NCBI GenBank assembly: GCA_946811695.1
Contig: OX328125.1
Coordinates: forward strand, 47,924,821 to 47,988,820
DNA from: Gonocerus acuteangulatus
Lineage: Eukaryota > Arthropoda > Insecta > Hemiptera > Coreidae
DNA: 64,000 nucleotides
Direction of reading: 5' to 3'
Below, piece by piece: positions 25,582 through 38,300 of the stretch (its first letter is position 1; each line of letters opens with the position of its first letter). A program made the position numbers and the translations under genes. The notes beneath the pieces were generated by a model that was given only the letters and a program-made list of their open reading frames with translations, made no database searches and was not told the origin of the DNA.

Positions 25582-28500
25582 CTATAATATTGTTTTCTTT
25601 AGACTAATTCACTTTTGGTTATGTATTAGTCATTTTTGACTGCATTCTAAAAATAAATAGCCATTAGACCAATCTGGAGAGTTGATGCTTAAGCACTTTA
25701 ACTTCTTTTTTTTTAAAGGTTAATTTTAACAGTTCAATATTGGAGGCCCGGTGGCCATGAGCAATTAACACTCAGTGCCAAAGGGTCGTGGGTTCGATTC
25801 CCACTAGGGGTGGTGGCTTTTCTTTAGAAAAAAGAAAAGGCATCAGCCCTATCCTGGCTAGAAAAGGGTGGTAACCTATAGATTACCCGTCCTAAAATTC
25901 GTAGTTAATAATAAATGGACTTTAAAATTTAATAATAATAACAGTTCAACAACAATGCACAATTATTTTTTCATATACGAACTTTTGTAATTTTATTTTA
26001 ACATGACTAAGTTTTTGGCTTAACGCATTAAAGTATAGTAGACTCGCCCTTATCCGGTGTTCTCTTATCCGTTGCTCTCTCTAATCCGGTGGTCTCCGAG
26101 ACGAATGAGTGACGGGTATCGGAACTAGCTGGAGCTAGATCAGCTCAAGGGTTCCTCGAAAACTTTCCCTCCCTAGCTAGCCAAAGATTTGTTTTGTGGT
26201 ATTTCATTGAATGGAAGTCAAAGAAGGCATATATGTTTCGTTTTAGTGGCAGGAACTTGTGTTTCTACTAAGCAAATTAATGTTTCTACTTAGGCACCTG
26301 GAACACTTGATTTTAGCCAGTCTAGTTCGAACATTCATCGCGAATGTTGTGCAAGTTTTAAAAATAATTTTAATAATATGTGCCATTTTAAATATATAAT
26401 TTAAAAAATGGTACATATTATTATATCCTGAAATAATAAGGTTAACAAGTGACCGCTTCTAACTGTATTCCCTAATCTGACTGTACCCCGGTCCCAACAT
26501 TGCCAGATTAGGGAGAGTCTACTGTAATATTTTATTTGTTTAACCAATAAAGATGCCCTAATTTGAAATATATACATAAATATATTTATTTACTAAAATT
26601 ATTTTTCCTAGGGCACCAGCTTACTGGAAAATCATCTGTAGAGATTTATAGACAGTGCCTTCTTGCTGGCTGTAGATGTATTGAGCTTGATTTCTGGAAT
26701 GGTGGTCGATCAGATGAGCCTGTTATTGTTCATGGATACACATTTGTTCCTGAAATTCCTGCTAAGGATGTTATAGAAGCCATTGCCGAATCAGCTTTTA
26801 AGACCTCAGAGTTCCCCGTCATCCTTTCTTTTGAAAACCATTGTAATCCTAGGCAACAGGCTAAAATTGCTCAGTACTGTCGAGACATATTCGGTGAAAT
26901 GCTCCTCGATTCTCCTATTGAATCTCATAAGGTTATTCATCCTGTTATATCTGACAGTTTTTGTTGTTTATCCTAAATATATATTCATACTTCACTCTAC
27001 TGTTATTATTAACTGCCTTACAGTTAGAATCTGGTGTGCCTCTACCTCCACCTTCAAGCCTAAAGCGTAAAATTATTATTAAAAACAAGAAGAAACATCA
27101 TCACCAAAGAATGGAAAGGACAGGAACTTGTGAAGGTTCAGAACCTCCAGTGGTTGCGGGCAATGGTGATATACCACATGCTCCTCCAGCAAGGCAGAGC
27201 TCTAAGGAAATAAGTCCTGAGAGAATCAATCCGGAAGAAAATGGTTTGTATAACTAACTACCTTTATTTTAATCATATTATGATTTAATATAATATTATT
27301 ATGATTTAATAAACCCTACTTCCCTTATTTAGTTCAACTTTGCAATATCTATGAGATCTTATGTAGCATTGGAATATAGTAAGAGTATTAATTTGTATAA
27401 ACGGGCAAAGTTAGCTCAGTAGTAGAGCACTGGACTAATATGCTGGAGGACCGGAGTTCAAATTCCAAACAAGCACTAAAGCCCTCGTGGCCTATTTCGA
27501 GTCTGATTGATTAATTTTTATGCATTTTCTTATTTCTTAATTTCATTTAATTGTTATTATTTATTGATATAACTATTTGTTATTTTTTTTTTTTTTTTTT
27601 TTTAGAGGAGGAAGGTGATGAGAGTTCAAGTGGTGATGAAGATGAGAAACAAGTTGAAACTGCCAGGCAAGGAGAAGCAGATAAAGCTGGGTCTGCAAGG
27701 GAAAGTGAGGCTGGAGCAGAAATATCAGCATTAGTAAATTATGTTCAACCAGTACACTTTGTTTCATTCGAAGTTGCAGAAAGTAAGTTTCTAAATTTAT
27801 GACAACTATGTTAAACATTAATGTGTATAAACTATTTGTGGCACTATTTCTTCTCAGAATTTGTTTTAAATTTCCTGGAAGTAGCAAAATTATAGGTAGG
27901 TAGACTATTCTGTCTTTTGAGTAATAATTTCAGTTTTACTCACTTTTGTTTGATGTCATTCCCACATATTCAAAATTAGATACATGTTTTATCTGAAAAA
28001 TAAATTGAACACATATTCATTAATTTATTCATTTTTTTTGTTAATTAAAACAACTTTCTATTACAATATATTTCAACTTTTTTTGAGATGTCATTTTCTA
28101 ACATCTTTTGAGTTATTACAAGAATCAATTTAAAGAATTTACATCTCACCAAATATAACCAGTCCCTAACAATTTTTCTAATATCTAAAACTTAATGTTT
28201 TTATTTACAGAAAAAAATAGGTATTATGAGATGTCGTCATTTGATGAAAAACAAGCCACAATGCTGCTGAAAGAAAGACCTATAGAGTTTGTAAAATATA
28301 ATAAACATCAGCTGAGCAGAGTTTATCCAGCAGGAACTCGCTTTGACTCATCTAACTTCATGCCTCAAGTTTTTTGGAATGCTGGCTGTCAACTGGTTGC
28401 TCTAAACTATCAAACACTCGGTAAATTAATATTTTTTTATTTTAATTTTTGTGGAGTGGTGTTTTAGCTCGGGTCCTCCCTCCCTCCTTAGGGAGGAAAC

Positions 28501-31500
28501 CCGCTTATGAGGTTGACCTCATGACGCTATCCGGAGGTGCCGACACGAAAATGTCATGTTTCAGATCCCATAGATCAATAATATAACGGTAGTTCAAATT
28601 TGTGCACACATATATATATTTGTCTGTTTGCGTTCCTGACGGCTCAAAAATGGCCCGGTTTTAATACTATCAGTTTCCTGTTGTGGCACCTTAAATCTTT
28701 GAGATGAAATTTTATATTTTTCACTAAAGACTTAACTTTTTCTATTCCTTTACTAATGGCACTAGGGATATGAAGGAAAACGTACAAAGATGACGCAGTT
28801 CTTGCGAGTCGGACTTTTTCATTTTATGGTGCTATTAAAATGGATACATGCTTTTTCTTTATTCCCTAGTTATGGGTGAGTAAGTGGGCGTTTACATCTG
28901 ACACTTCTCGCAGGAAATATATCCCAGGTGTCAGATATAATAATTATCTATCCAAAACCTGAGATATATTTCCTGCAAGAAGTGTCAGATGTAAACGCAC
29001 CCTTATTGCTTGTGATAGAAATATATATCTCAGGGATAAATTGTTAGCAGTTTACATTGGTTACAATTTCTGTCGGACATAAATATACTGCGATAACTAT
29101 CAGATATAAGTGTTTAGGTATTTTAAATGAATTTTAATTTGATCACTGATTTTAAGCTTTTTAATGCACACAATATAATAACATCAAAGAATAAAGTAGC
29201 ATATGTTTTTTTAGTAGCCTGTTCCCAGGTGAAAGCCAGGTTACATAATAATTATTTTACAATAAATTATGTCGATACTTCAACACCTTCCTTCATAATT
29301 TACTTGTAAAATAATTAAAACTAATGCATTTAATATAATACACAAATTGAATGTTTAAAAAAGTCCTAAATCTTGATTTAGCTTCTTAAGTCTAGGACTT
29401 AGTATCGGATTTGTTAAACTGTCAGCAAGTCCAACGGCACAACTTCACTTCCTTTAACGATGTTGACATAATCATTCATAGCTTTAGGTTTATTGAGTGT
29501 ATCCTGTGCCCTCAGATTAACGCCTCTTTTCCACACTACATCTTCTACTCCTAGATCTTCATTTTCTTCTTCTTGAGATTCCTCTTGATGTTCCTCAAAT
29601 TCTTCTGGATTCTCTTCTTCTTCCAAAGGTATTTCTTGAGATTCTCCTTCATTTTCCTTATGTTCTTCTGGATTTTCTTCATAATATATGCCAATACCTT
29701 TTGCTTCACTTGGATGAAATGAAGATTCTTCACATATTGGTGCTTTGAGTGACTCCTGAAATATGACGTCTCTTGATCTAATTAGCTTATTATTTGAGAA
29801 TACTCTGTATCCATTGTCCCCATCATATCCAACATGTACTCCTTGAACTGCCTTTTTATCAAATTTTCTTCTATTTTCTTTAGGCACATGTACCCAACAT
29901 TTGGATCCTATAATACGAAGATTTTTGATTTCCGGTTTTATACCCATCCAATATTCAAATGGAGATTTTTTTTTTTTCTGATGATGGACCTGTATGATTT
30001 AATATATAGGCAGAAGCATTAATCATTTCTGCCCATAGCTCCTTAGGTAAAGATTCTTCTCCTGAGTGCATGAGGGCTCTTGCAGTTTCTATAATGGTGC
30101 GGTTTTCTCTCTCAGCGCATCCATTTTGTTATGGTGTGTATGGCATAGTGTATCTGATTTCAATGCCTTTTGATTTCAGTAAGTTTTCTACTCTTTCATT
30201 TTTAAATAATCCACCATTGTCACATCGAATACATTTTATTTTATGACCTAACTGGATTGCTTCTGCTAAAAATTCCTTCAGTTTTTGAAAGACTTCATCT
30301 TTAGTTCTAATAAAATAAACTTTTCTAAATTTTTAAAAGTCATCAAAAAATATTTAAATCCACTTTTCGAAGGGATAAAAGGACCGCATACATCAGTGCT
30401 TATAACCTCACCAGTCTTTTCAGCTCTTTTCCGGCGTTCAAACTTGAGTCTATGAGCCTTTCCCTTTATGCAGCCCTCACAGAGTTCACCATCAAGTCTT
30501 AATTCTAAATTAAGTTCCCTTTTAATCACTTCCTTTACTTGTTGTTTATTTTGATGGCCCATCCTTTCATGATATAGCTGTAATAAATTCTGGTCTTTGA
30601 TAGAAGCAGATACATTGTTATTTTCTGATTTACAGCTCTCTGTTGTGGGTACTACCCTAATGGCTAGTTTATAGAGACCACCTCCAATTTGCCGATTCCC
30701 TGACACAAGAGTTTCTCTACCTTCAAATAATTTACAGCTAACTGCAGTGGATTCAAATTTACTCTTTGGTCTATGATCTTGAGCTGCTAAAAGTGAAAAA
30801 AGATTCTTAGAAATACCTGGAACTAGCCAGACATTAGTAAGTTCAAATCTCTTCCAAAGGCCGTTAGATCCAGCTTCAATTAAAATAGATCCCTTGCCAA
30901 GCGCCTTGACTGGAGAGCCATCAGCTGTAATAATTACATGGTCATCTGTAAATGATTCAAAATTTGTGAACCATTCCCTCTTGTTATATATATGATGTGT
31001 CGCTCCATTGTCCACATACCAAGCCTCACTATTAGTCTCCGATGCAAAAACCTCTGAGGTAACTGTTACCAGAGTTGAACCTTCACTTGAATTATTTTGA
31101 GCAAATTTAGCTTTAGCAGGCTTAGGTGGTTTGCCATCAGCAAGCCAATACCTACATCTTTGAACTGTGTGACCCTTTTTATCACAGTAGTGGCAAATTA
31201 CTGAGGTTTTCTGAAAATTAGTATTTTTATTCCTAACGTGCTTATGAAACTGAGATTTGGTACCCTTAGCAACCAAAACTTCTTCTGAACAACTATCACC
31301 CAGGTTGCTCTCAAATGTACATAATTTTTGTGTAAGGTTGTTTAAATTCCTGTTCTCTTCATTAATAAGTCTCCATCCAGCAGTAAAGGATTTGAATATA
31401 TCAGGAAGGGATTTTAAAATTTTACATATTAGTAAAATATCTTTGTTACCAGCAGGTTGCTTATCAATTTCCTCTTGCAACTGCTTCCATGCATTGGACA

Positions 31501-32324
31501 TTCTCGTAATAAATGCAACAGCATCATCTTCTGGCATCCACTTACTTTCAAAAAATTTATTATATAAATCAAAAATTCTGTCTTCTGAGAATGTATAAAA
31601 AATTTGACAAAGTCCCAACCACATATCTCTACTAGACTCATGGCGTCTCACCTTTTCAAACATCTCCTCTGTCATGTTATTAGACATAACCAGCAATGCT
31701 TGGTTGTCAATTGTATTAAATTTAGCTAAATCTTTAACATAAGCATTCACTGCTTCTTTATCAGTTTTATCAGCAGGTTCTAAAGGACACCTGTATGTTC
31801 CATCTATAATTTCTATTGCCCTAGGTATAATTTTTAATCCCATTCTTATTTTCACCTTCCAGTTTTCCCAATTGCTCTTTCCCTCTAATAGAGCAATCTG
31901 AGGAATAATAATCGATTTGGACTCCATATTTTTTTTTAAAGAAAAAACGTACCCCAGAGCATTCACTTCTTCAAATCTTCGTTTAATTACCTTTCTTTGA
32001 ATGTTACTTATAACTTCATGCTGGTCCCATAACCTGTTTAGGTATTTTAAATGAATTTTAATTTGATCACTGATTTTAAGCTTTTTAATGCACACAATAT
32101 AATAACATCAAAGAATAAAGTAGCATATGTTTTTTTAGTAGCCTGTTCCCAGGTGAAAGCCAGGTTACATAATAATTATTTTACAATAAATTATGTCGAT
32201 ACTTCAACAATAAGCACATCCTAACAGTTCTTGGTATATAAATTTGCCTTAAAGCAAATTTAATGCTGACCTTAAAAAAGTTGTGTAACGTTGAAGGGTG
32301 ATATCTAGAAGCAGAGAAGTTAGG

Positions 32325-32385
<61 letters not shown>

Positions 32386-35300
32386 GGTTTTTTTAATGTT
32401 AAATAACCTTTGGAGCGGCATGTGTGCGGAACTTGAACTGATAGAGACGTGCATTTGGCAGCATTTATCTACATTTTTGGTTTAGTTTCACCCCCTTGAT
32501 TATTGTCATCTACCAGCGATAATGTAGCAAGTCAATCTGTTTTGCAATAATAAGGTTATTCTGGAGGGATTGCCAATATCAAAAAAATTGTATTTCACTT
32601 AAAATTTCTGTTACATGGATAAAATTGAAAACGGCTGCTAAAAAAAATAATAAAAAAAAAAACAATTGAAAGCAACTTAAGTTAACGGAAGAAAAGTAAG
32701 CAACTTCATTTTCTTTTATTATTGACTCTAGTTACAAGGTATTCTCTAGTCCCCAGTTTATTTACATTTCTATGATATGCTTATATACCACACATCATTG
32801 TGAGAATTCCTACTGGTACTGTATGGGAATGCCCTCTTTAGAGCTTTTTCTTTTCACCTTATTGGACAGAAATCTTAGGATAACAAGATCTTGAGGAGAT
32901 ACAGAGGGTCATGTTCTTATTTAAACTGGGAAAGCAATTTTGGTTGCTCAAAATTCTTGTGATTCCTCTATGAATGAAAAAAGAATTTTATTATTTTACC
33001 GAGCCTGCTTAGAATTATAACTAAGAGATTACATCAAATTCTAGCAGTTGATTGTATACATTTGGAAAATAATAGAATATCACAAAGAAAGAAAGGATGT
33101 TCCTTGTAGATTACACTTTGGACTTATACATTGTGTAAATGCCCGAACGTATTGGGAAGAAAAACTATCACACACCCTACTTCCTCAATACCTCTATTTA
33201 TTATTTCCTGCCAGAGAATAATAAACAGGAAAACCAATTTTTGTTTCCCATTTTAGCATGTGTTATTCCTCTCAAAAGGAAGCAAGAAATACGTTTGTGA
33301 CGCACAACTAATGATGCAATCTTGAGGTGCACAATGCATGTGTATTGAATATGGACATCAAAAGGTTTATAGTTAAATCAGTTTATAAATTGAAGGTTAC
33401 TATTTTGAAAGCAAAATATTGAAGAGTTTCTATATATAACTTACCAAATGACATCAGGGATATGATTTATTTTGAGGAACGTTAAGATGATGCAGTTCCT
33501 GCAAGTCAGACTTTGTTATATTTTAAATCTTTTAACCCTTACGTGATGGCAACCCGCGAGACCTTAGATGTTCCACAGGACGGCATTTTTAATTTTTTTT
33601 TTTTTTTTTTTAATTTTTTTTGTAAAAGTAATGTCAAGTCAAATATCTCCTTGTTGAAGTAATATCCATGAAAAATGTTCCCTATGTACACATCAACCAG
33701 TAAAACACAAATAAGGCCTTTCAGAGAGATCCGAACTCTGCAAAGGGACCGGGTAGCAGAGGGAAATCCCTATTCAACAGGCTCAAACTGCATATTATTA
33801 ACATTAACTCTAGCGGATACAAGAGTGACTACAGCTTACAAAACTTGCCACTGGGTGTCGCAAAAATCTGTCAAAGTGGTGATGGCTTTCAGTCCCGAAG
33901 CAAAGAAATGGCTTTGTCACGAAAGTAGCTATCAGCCCACGGGGCATGCCCAATGTCACGATAGTGGCTATCAGGCCATGGGGCTTGCCGGCCCGTTGTC
34001 ACAAAAGTGGTTATCTGTCTCGAATGGGTTAAAGACACACCACCTTTGTACGTTGAATTTAAAATTTTGTTTCTAAATAACTACATTGTTACTAACTTGT
34101 GTTCTGCTATATTTAACTCTTTAATGCATATTTCAGATCTTGCTATGCAGTTAAATCTAGGAATATTTGAATATAATCACAGATGTGGATATCTTCTTAA
34201 ACCTGAATTTATGCGTAGACAAGATAGGAGGTAATAAAATATCATTTTATTTCAAAATGTTTCCCATTTAAAAGGCTTTATTTGTCTGTGTTAACTATTT
34301 CTTTTTTTATTACCAGGTTTGATCCTTTTGCTGAATCTACAGTTGATGGCATTATAGCAGGAACTGTTTCAGTCCATGTGATTTCTGGGCAGTTTCTTTC
34401 TGACAAAAGAACTGGAACTTATGTTGAAGTTGACATGTATGGTCTTCCCGCTGATACTGTTAGGAAAAAGTTCCGAACCAGAATTTGTCAAAACAACACA
34501 ATTAATCCTGTTTATGATGAAGAGCCATTTGTATTTAAGAAGGTAATCTACAACAATACCTAGAAGAAATAGTTGATTACACCTGGCTTTAAATTGATTC
34601 TACTAATTCTATATTGTTTAATAATCAATTTAAATGTTATTTGTGATCTTTATTTAAATTAATACATAAAAAATAGTTCTCAGATTGTCCCATAGCTTTT
34701 TGTTTTGTTTTTTATCGCATGGTTTATTTATTTCCTCCCCATAATTTTCTTTTCTTCGTTTTGTTAAGAATGGGACTATTTAACATCTGTAAATCTCTTA
34801 TTGTCAAAGCTGCTAAGAGGTTTGAAAAATAAAAGCAAAAACTAATTAAATTCTGAGTTCACATACACAGTTCCTCAAATAGTACCTCTTTATATACATT
34901 ATATCTGTACCAAATTTTAATTTGTTTTTCTTTTAGGTTGTTCTCCCTGAATTAGCTTGTTTAAGAATTGCAGCATATGAGGAAGGGGGAAAATTCATTG
35001 GTCACCGTGTTATACCAGTAATCGGGCTCTGCCCTGGGTAAATACTTAAAATATAATTCTGAGTTTACTTTAAATGCAATTTAAATACATGTACATGTTA
35101 TATTGAAGTTACTTTTTTTTCTAAGAAGGCAATGAATAAATTTTTCTTCAAATTTCATCAATAAATATAATAATCTGATCAACCATTTTTATGATTAATT
35201 TTAAAGCCGAGTTAAATTTTCTGACCACCTAGCATTTTTAATAAATTTATTCCTAGATATTTTCATTGGTTTAATTTTCAGTTCTTAATCATTACTTAAT

Positions 35301-38300
35301 TTATTTTAAAGTTAATTATTAACTTTATAATTAGTAGTTGTTGAACGAGTCTTTGACTACTGATTTTTCAATTCTAGAGGTCTGAATAATTACAAAGTCA
35401 TAGGTTAGTTTTTTTTTAGAATTGTCTGCTTTTAATGCAAGTTTTCTTAGAATTCAATTGAGGTGTTCCCGACCAGAAGGGCAAACTTGCCAAATGCAAT
35501 TGTAGAGAAAAATGCATGAATTCGGCCTTCTGGCCTGCATAGCTATCGCTCAAACCTAACCCCTCGGGTTTTCTATGTGGATTTCTTGTATTATACAAAG
35601 GCGAAGTCAACAAAATGCACCTACCACACTGTGTGCTTTTAATAAACAAGAGGAACAGTAAAATGAAAAGAAAATTAACTGGCGAGTTTGCCTTTATGGC
35701 CGCTAGCGCCTCAATCGTACAGATTCACTATTGTAGTCGTCATTAAACTTTTTTACAATGTAAATATTTTAAAAGTATTACTGCTCTTTTACAGGTACCG
35801 GCATGTGGGTTTAAGAACAGAGTGCGGTCAACCCATCCCTTTGGCAACCCTCTTCCTTCATGTTGTAGTTAAAGATTATGTTCCTGATGGCTTATCTGAC
35901 TTTGCGGAAGCCCTTGCTAATCCAATAAAATATCAAAGTGAACTTGATAAAAGAGCACAACAGCTGGCCGTTTTTACTGATGAAGGAGTTGATTTCACTG
36001 AAACCGAAGAAGTATAAACAATTTATCTCTTTTTTCCTGTTTACTTCCTTGCCAATGCTTACATTTCTTTCAATTTTAAAACAAATTTATTTACATCTTC
36101 TAAATTTTATCATGATTTATGAAGATATTTCATTTTCGGTTCATTTAATAGCTCTAACTTTACTTGGGAGGGTCAGCCCAATGTAGTCAGAATTTCAATT
36201 TGGTTTATGTTATTACTTTGAGAGGCATGTCTTTGTATTAATTGTGGAACAGAACATGAGCTAAGCTCTATTTCCTTACATTTAGAATGCCTCTAACAAA
36301 AACTCTTACTGTGAAGCAATGATAATTGCTATTACTTAGCACCTTGGGCTTTTTGAAATACAAAATAAACATTTATTTATTTAATTTGTTATCTTCCATT
36401 TATAAATTTAATTTATTATCTTCCATTTATAAATTTAATTTGTTTTCTTCCATTTAAAAAGCATAAGCCCTATCCTGGCTAGAAAAGGGTGCTTACCTAT
36501 AGATGGCCCGTCCTAAAATTCTGAGTTAATAATAAATAGACGTTAAAATTTAAATAAATATCAGACAAAAAATAAATAGATTCATTTTGAAATCCTTTCT
36601 GCTAGATCACCTGCAATACACTCAAAACCACTTGCAAAATTTCAGTCCTCTAACTATTAAAATTCTGTGGATCATTTGGATAAATGAGTGGTATTTTTCT
36701 GTTATTGTATACAGTAGATAATCCCTTGTCCGGTGTTCTCTTATCCGTTGCTCTCTCTAATCTGGCGGTCTCCAAGAGAAATGAGTTCCTAAAAATTCTT
36801 CCCTTCCCATCTAGCCAATCATTTGCTTCGGTGTATTTCATTGAATGAAAGTCATAGAAGGCATATATGTTTCGTTTTAGAGGAAGGACATTGTGTTTCC
36901 ACTGAGAAAAAAAATGTTTCTACTAAGGCACCTGTGGCTGGAGCGTCTGATATACACCAGCAATGATTTACATATTTTGAATTTATTTTATAATTCGCTA
37001 CCTAAATTTTACTTAAATATGTAAAGAAATAAATATATTAAAAATTGGTACATATTATTATATCTTGAAATAATAAGGTTTTTCAAATACATAATTCACA
37101 GCTTCTAGCTGAATCCTGTAATCCGGGGTTTTCTTTAATCCGACTGTACCCCAGTCCCGACGACGCCGGACTGTATATATGTATACAGTGACTCACAAAA
37201 CTGTTGCAATGATAGCTCTTGCTTACAAAATTTGAATACCACGCTGTTAGAAATGTGAGATGGGTAATGAAACAAATATACATGGTTTTAACACATACTT
37301 AATAATTAGAAATTAAAATAATAATAATTTTATTGAAGTATAAAAATAAATTCTGAAAAACATTGAAAATTTAACTGACTGCAACACTTTTGTGACTGAA
37401 TTAAAACTATTAAAAAACTTTATAATTTAGTACTTTCTATTGCTTCCTATGGCTTTAATTATGGTCTGAATTCTATTTGGAACACTTTTCACAAGATTGT
37501 TTAAAAATTATGACGGGATATTGTTCTATATCAATTAGTTTCGCTCAATCGATTTGAATAATTCTTCAATCGATTATGATGAATTTTCGCACTTGAGCAA
37601 ATTTTGTTTTATTAGAAAACGAAGAGTGCTCAATAATATGTATATTCAAAGACCGAGGGGCCTATCTAACAAGTTAATTGAATGATTTTCAAACCATTCC
37701 ACCTATTTTCGCATCGTGCTTTAGATCATTATCCTGTTGAAATATATTATCTTCATTTTGGAATTTAAAACTTGGCAGTTGACATGAATGGAAAATACTT
37801 AGATATTCCTCAGGATTCATTTTCCCTCAAACATTTAGGTCCTTTATGCACCCCAGACCATTTGACTGCCACCACCAAATTTTCGAGTAGGCTGGAATTC
37901 CCTGTTAGTAATGAGAGACCCAGGTTTTTTCCAAAGCCAGCAGTCTCTATCGGTCCCAAAAAGGTTCATTTTTGTTTTGTCTGACCTCACAACTCTTCTC
38001 CAGTCAGCAGTTGTCCAATTTTCATGATTACCACAAAATGGTAGTCTTAGTTGCTTGTTGTTAATTTTATGCAACCGTTTCTTGACCTTTACCTTAGCAA
38101 GATAACTATGACTATTTAGTGCTCTTGGAATAGTTCCAGCACTGACATGAAGACCCATGTCTGATCTAAGTCTATTTTGGCCTTTTACAGCAACGTCTCG
38201 ATCTCGCCCATCCTTATCAATCGAACCAGTAACTCGCTGTTTCTTTCTGGAATTTTTCTTGGTTGACTCCAACATGTTTAGAACAATAACGAGTCTTCTT

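Larger units (their letters stand above)
29111..32209 (-). mobile_element. Ty1/Copia LTR retrotransposon, internally deleted
   Basis: Two 175-bp LTRs (29111-29285 and 32035-32209), identical by my reading, start TGTTTAGG and end TTCAACA on the plus strand. The target duplication is ATAAG (29106-29110 and 32210-32214). On the minus strand the primer-binding site GGTTATGGGACCAG follows the 5' LTR, resembling the half-initiator-tRNA-Met site of Drosophila copia, and AAGGAAGG precedes the 3' LTR as a polypurine tract. The interior of 2.75 kb keeps gag, protease and integrase parts but lacks reverse transcriptase and nearly all RNase H. Confidence 0.95.
28884..32221. mobile_element. PIF/Harbinger-like MITE interrupted by a Copia element
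   Basis: The MITE occupies 28884-29110 and resumes at 32215-32221; 29111-32209 is the Copia insertion and 32210-32214 its duplicated target. TAA flanks both ends (28881-28883, 32222-32224). The left part repeats the 15601 element (GCGTTTACATCTGACACTTC, GATAGAAATATATATCTCAG). Confidence 0.75.

Noticed and set aside
27402..27480. A functional tRNA-Ile gene.
   Set aside because: A and B boxes are recognisable but the acceptor and anticodon stems do not pair.
29834..31598. Plus-strand ORFs over the Copia region.
   Set aside because: They are antisense shadows of the minus-strand gag-pol sequence.
35416..35649. A minus-strand ORF in intron 15 with a GC-richer segment.
   Set aside because: No family motif and no splice or start context; probably a repeat fragment or chance.
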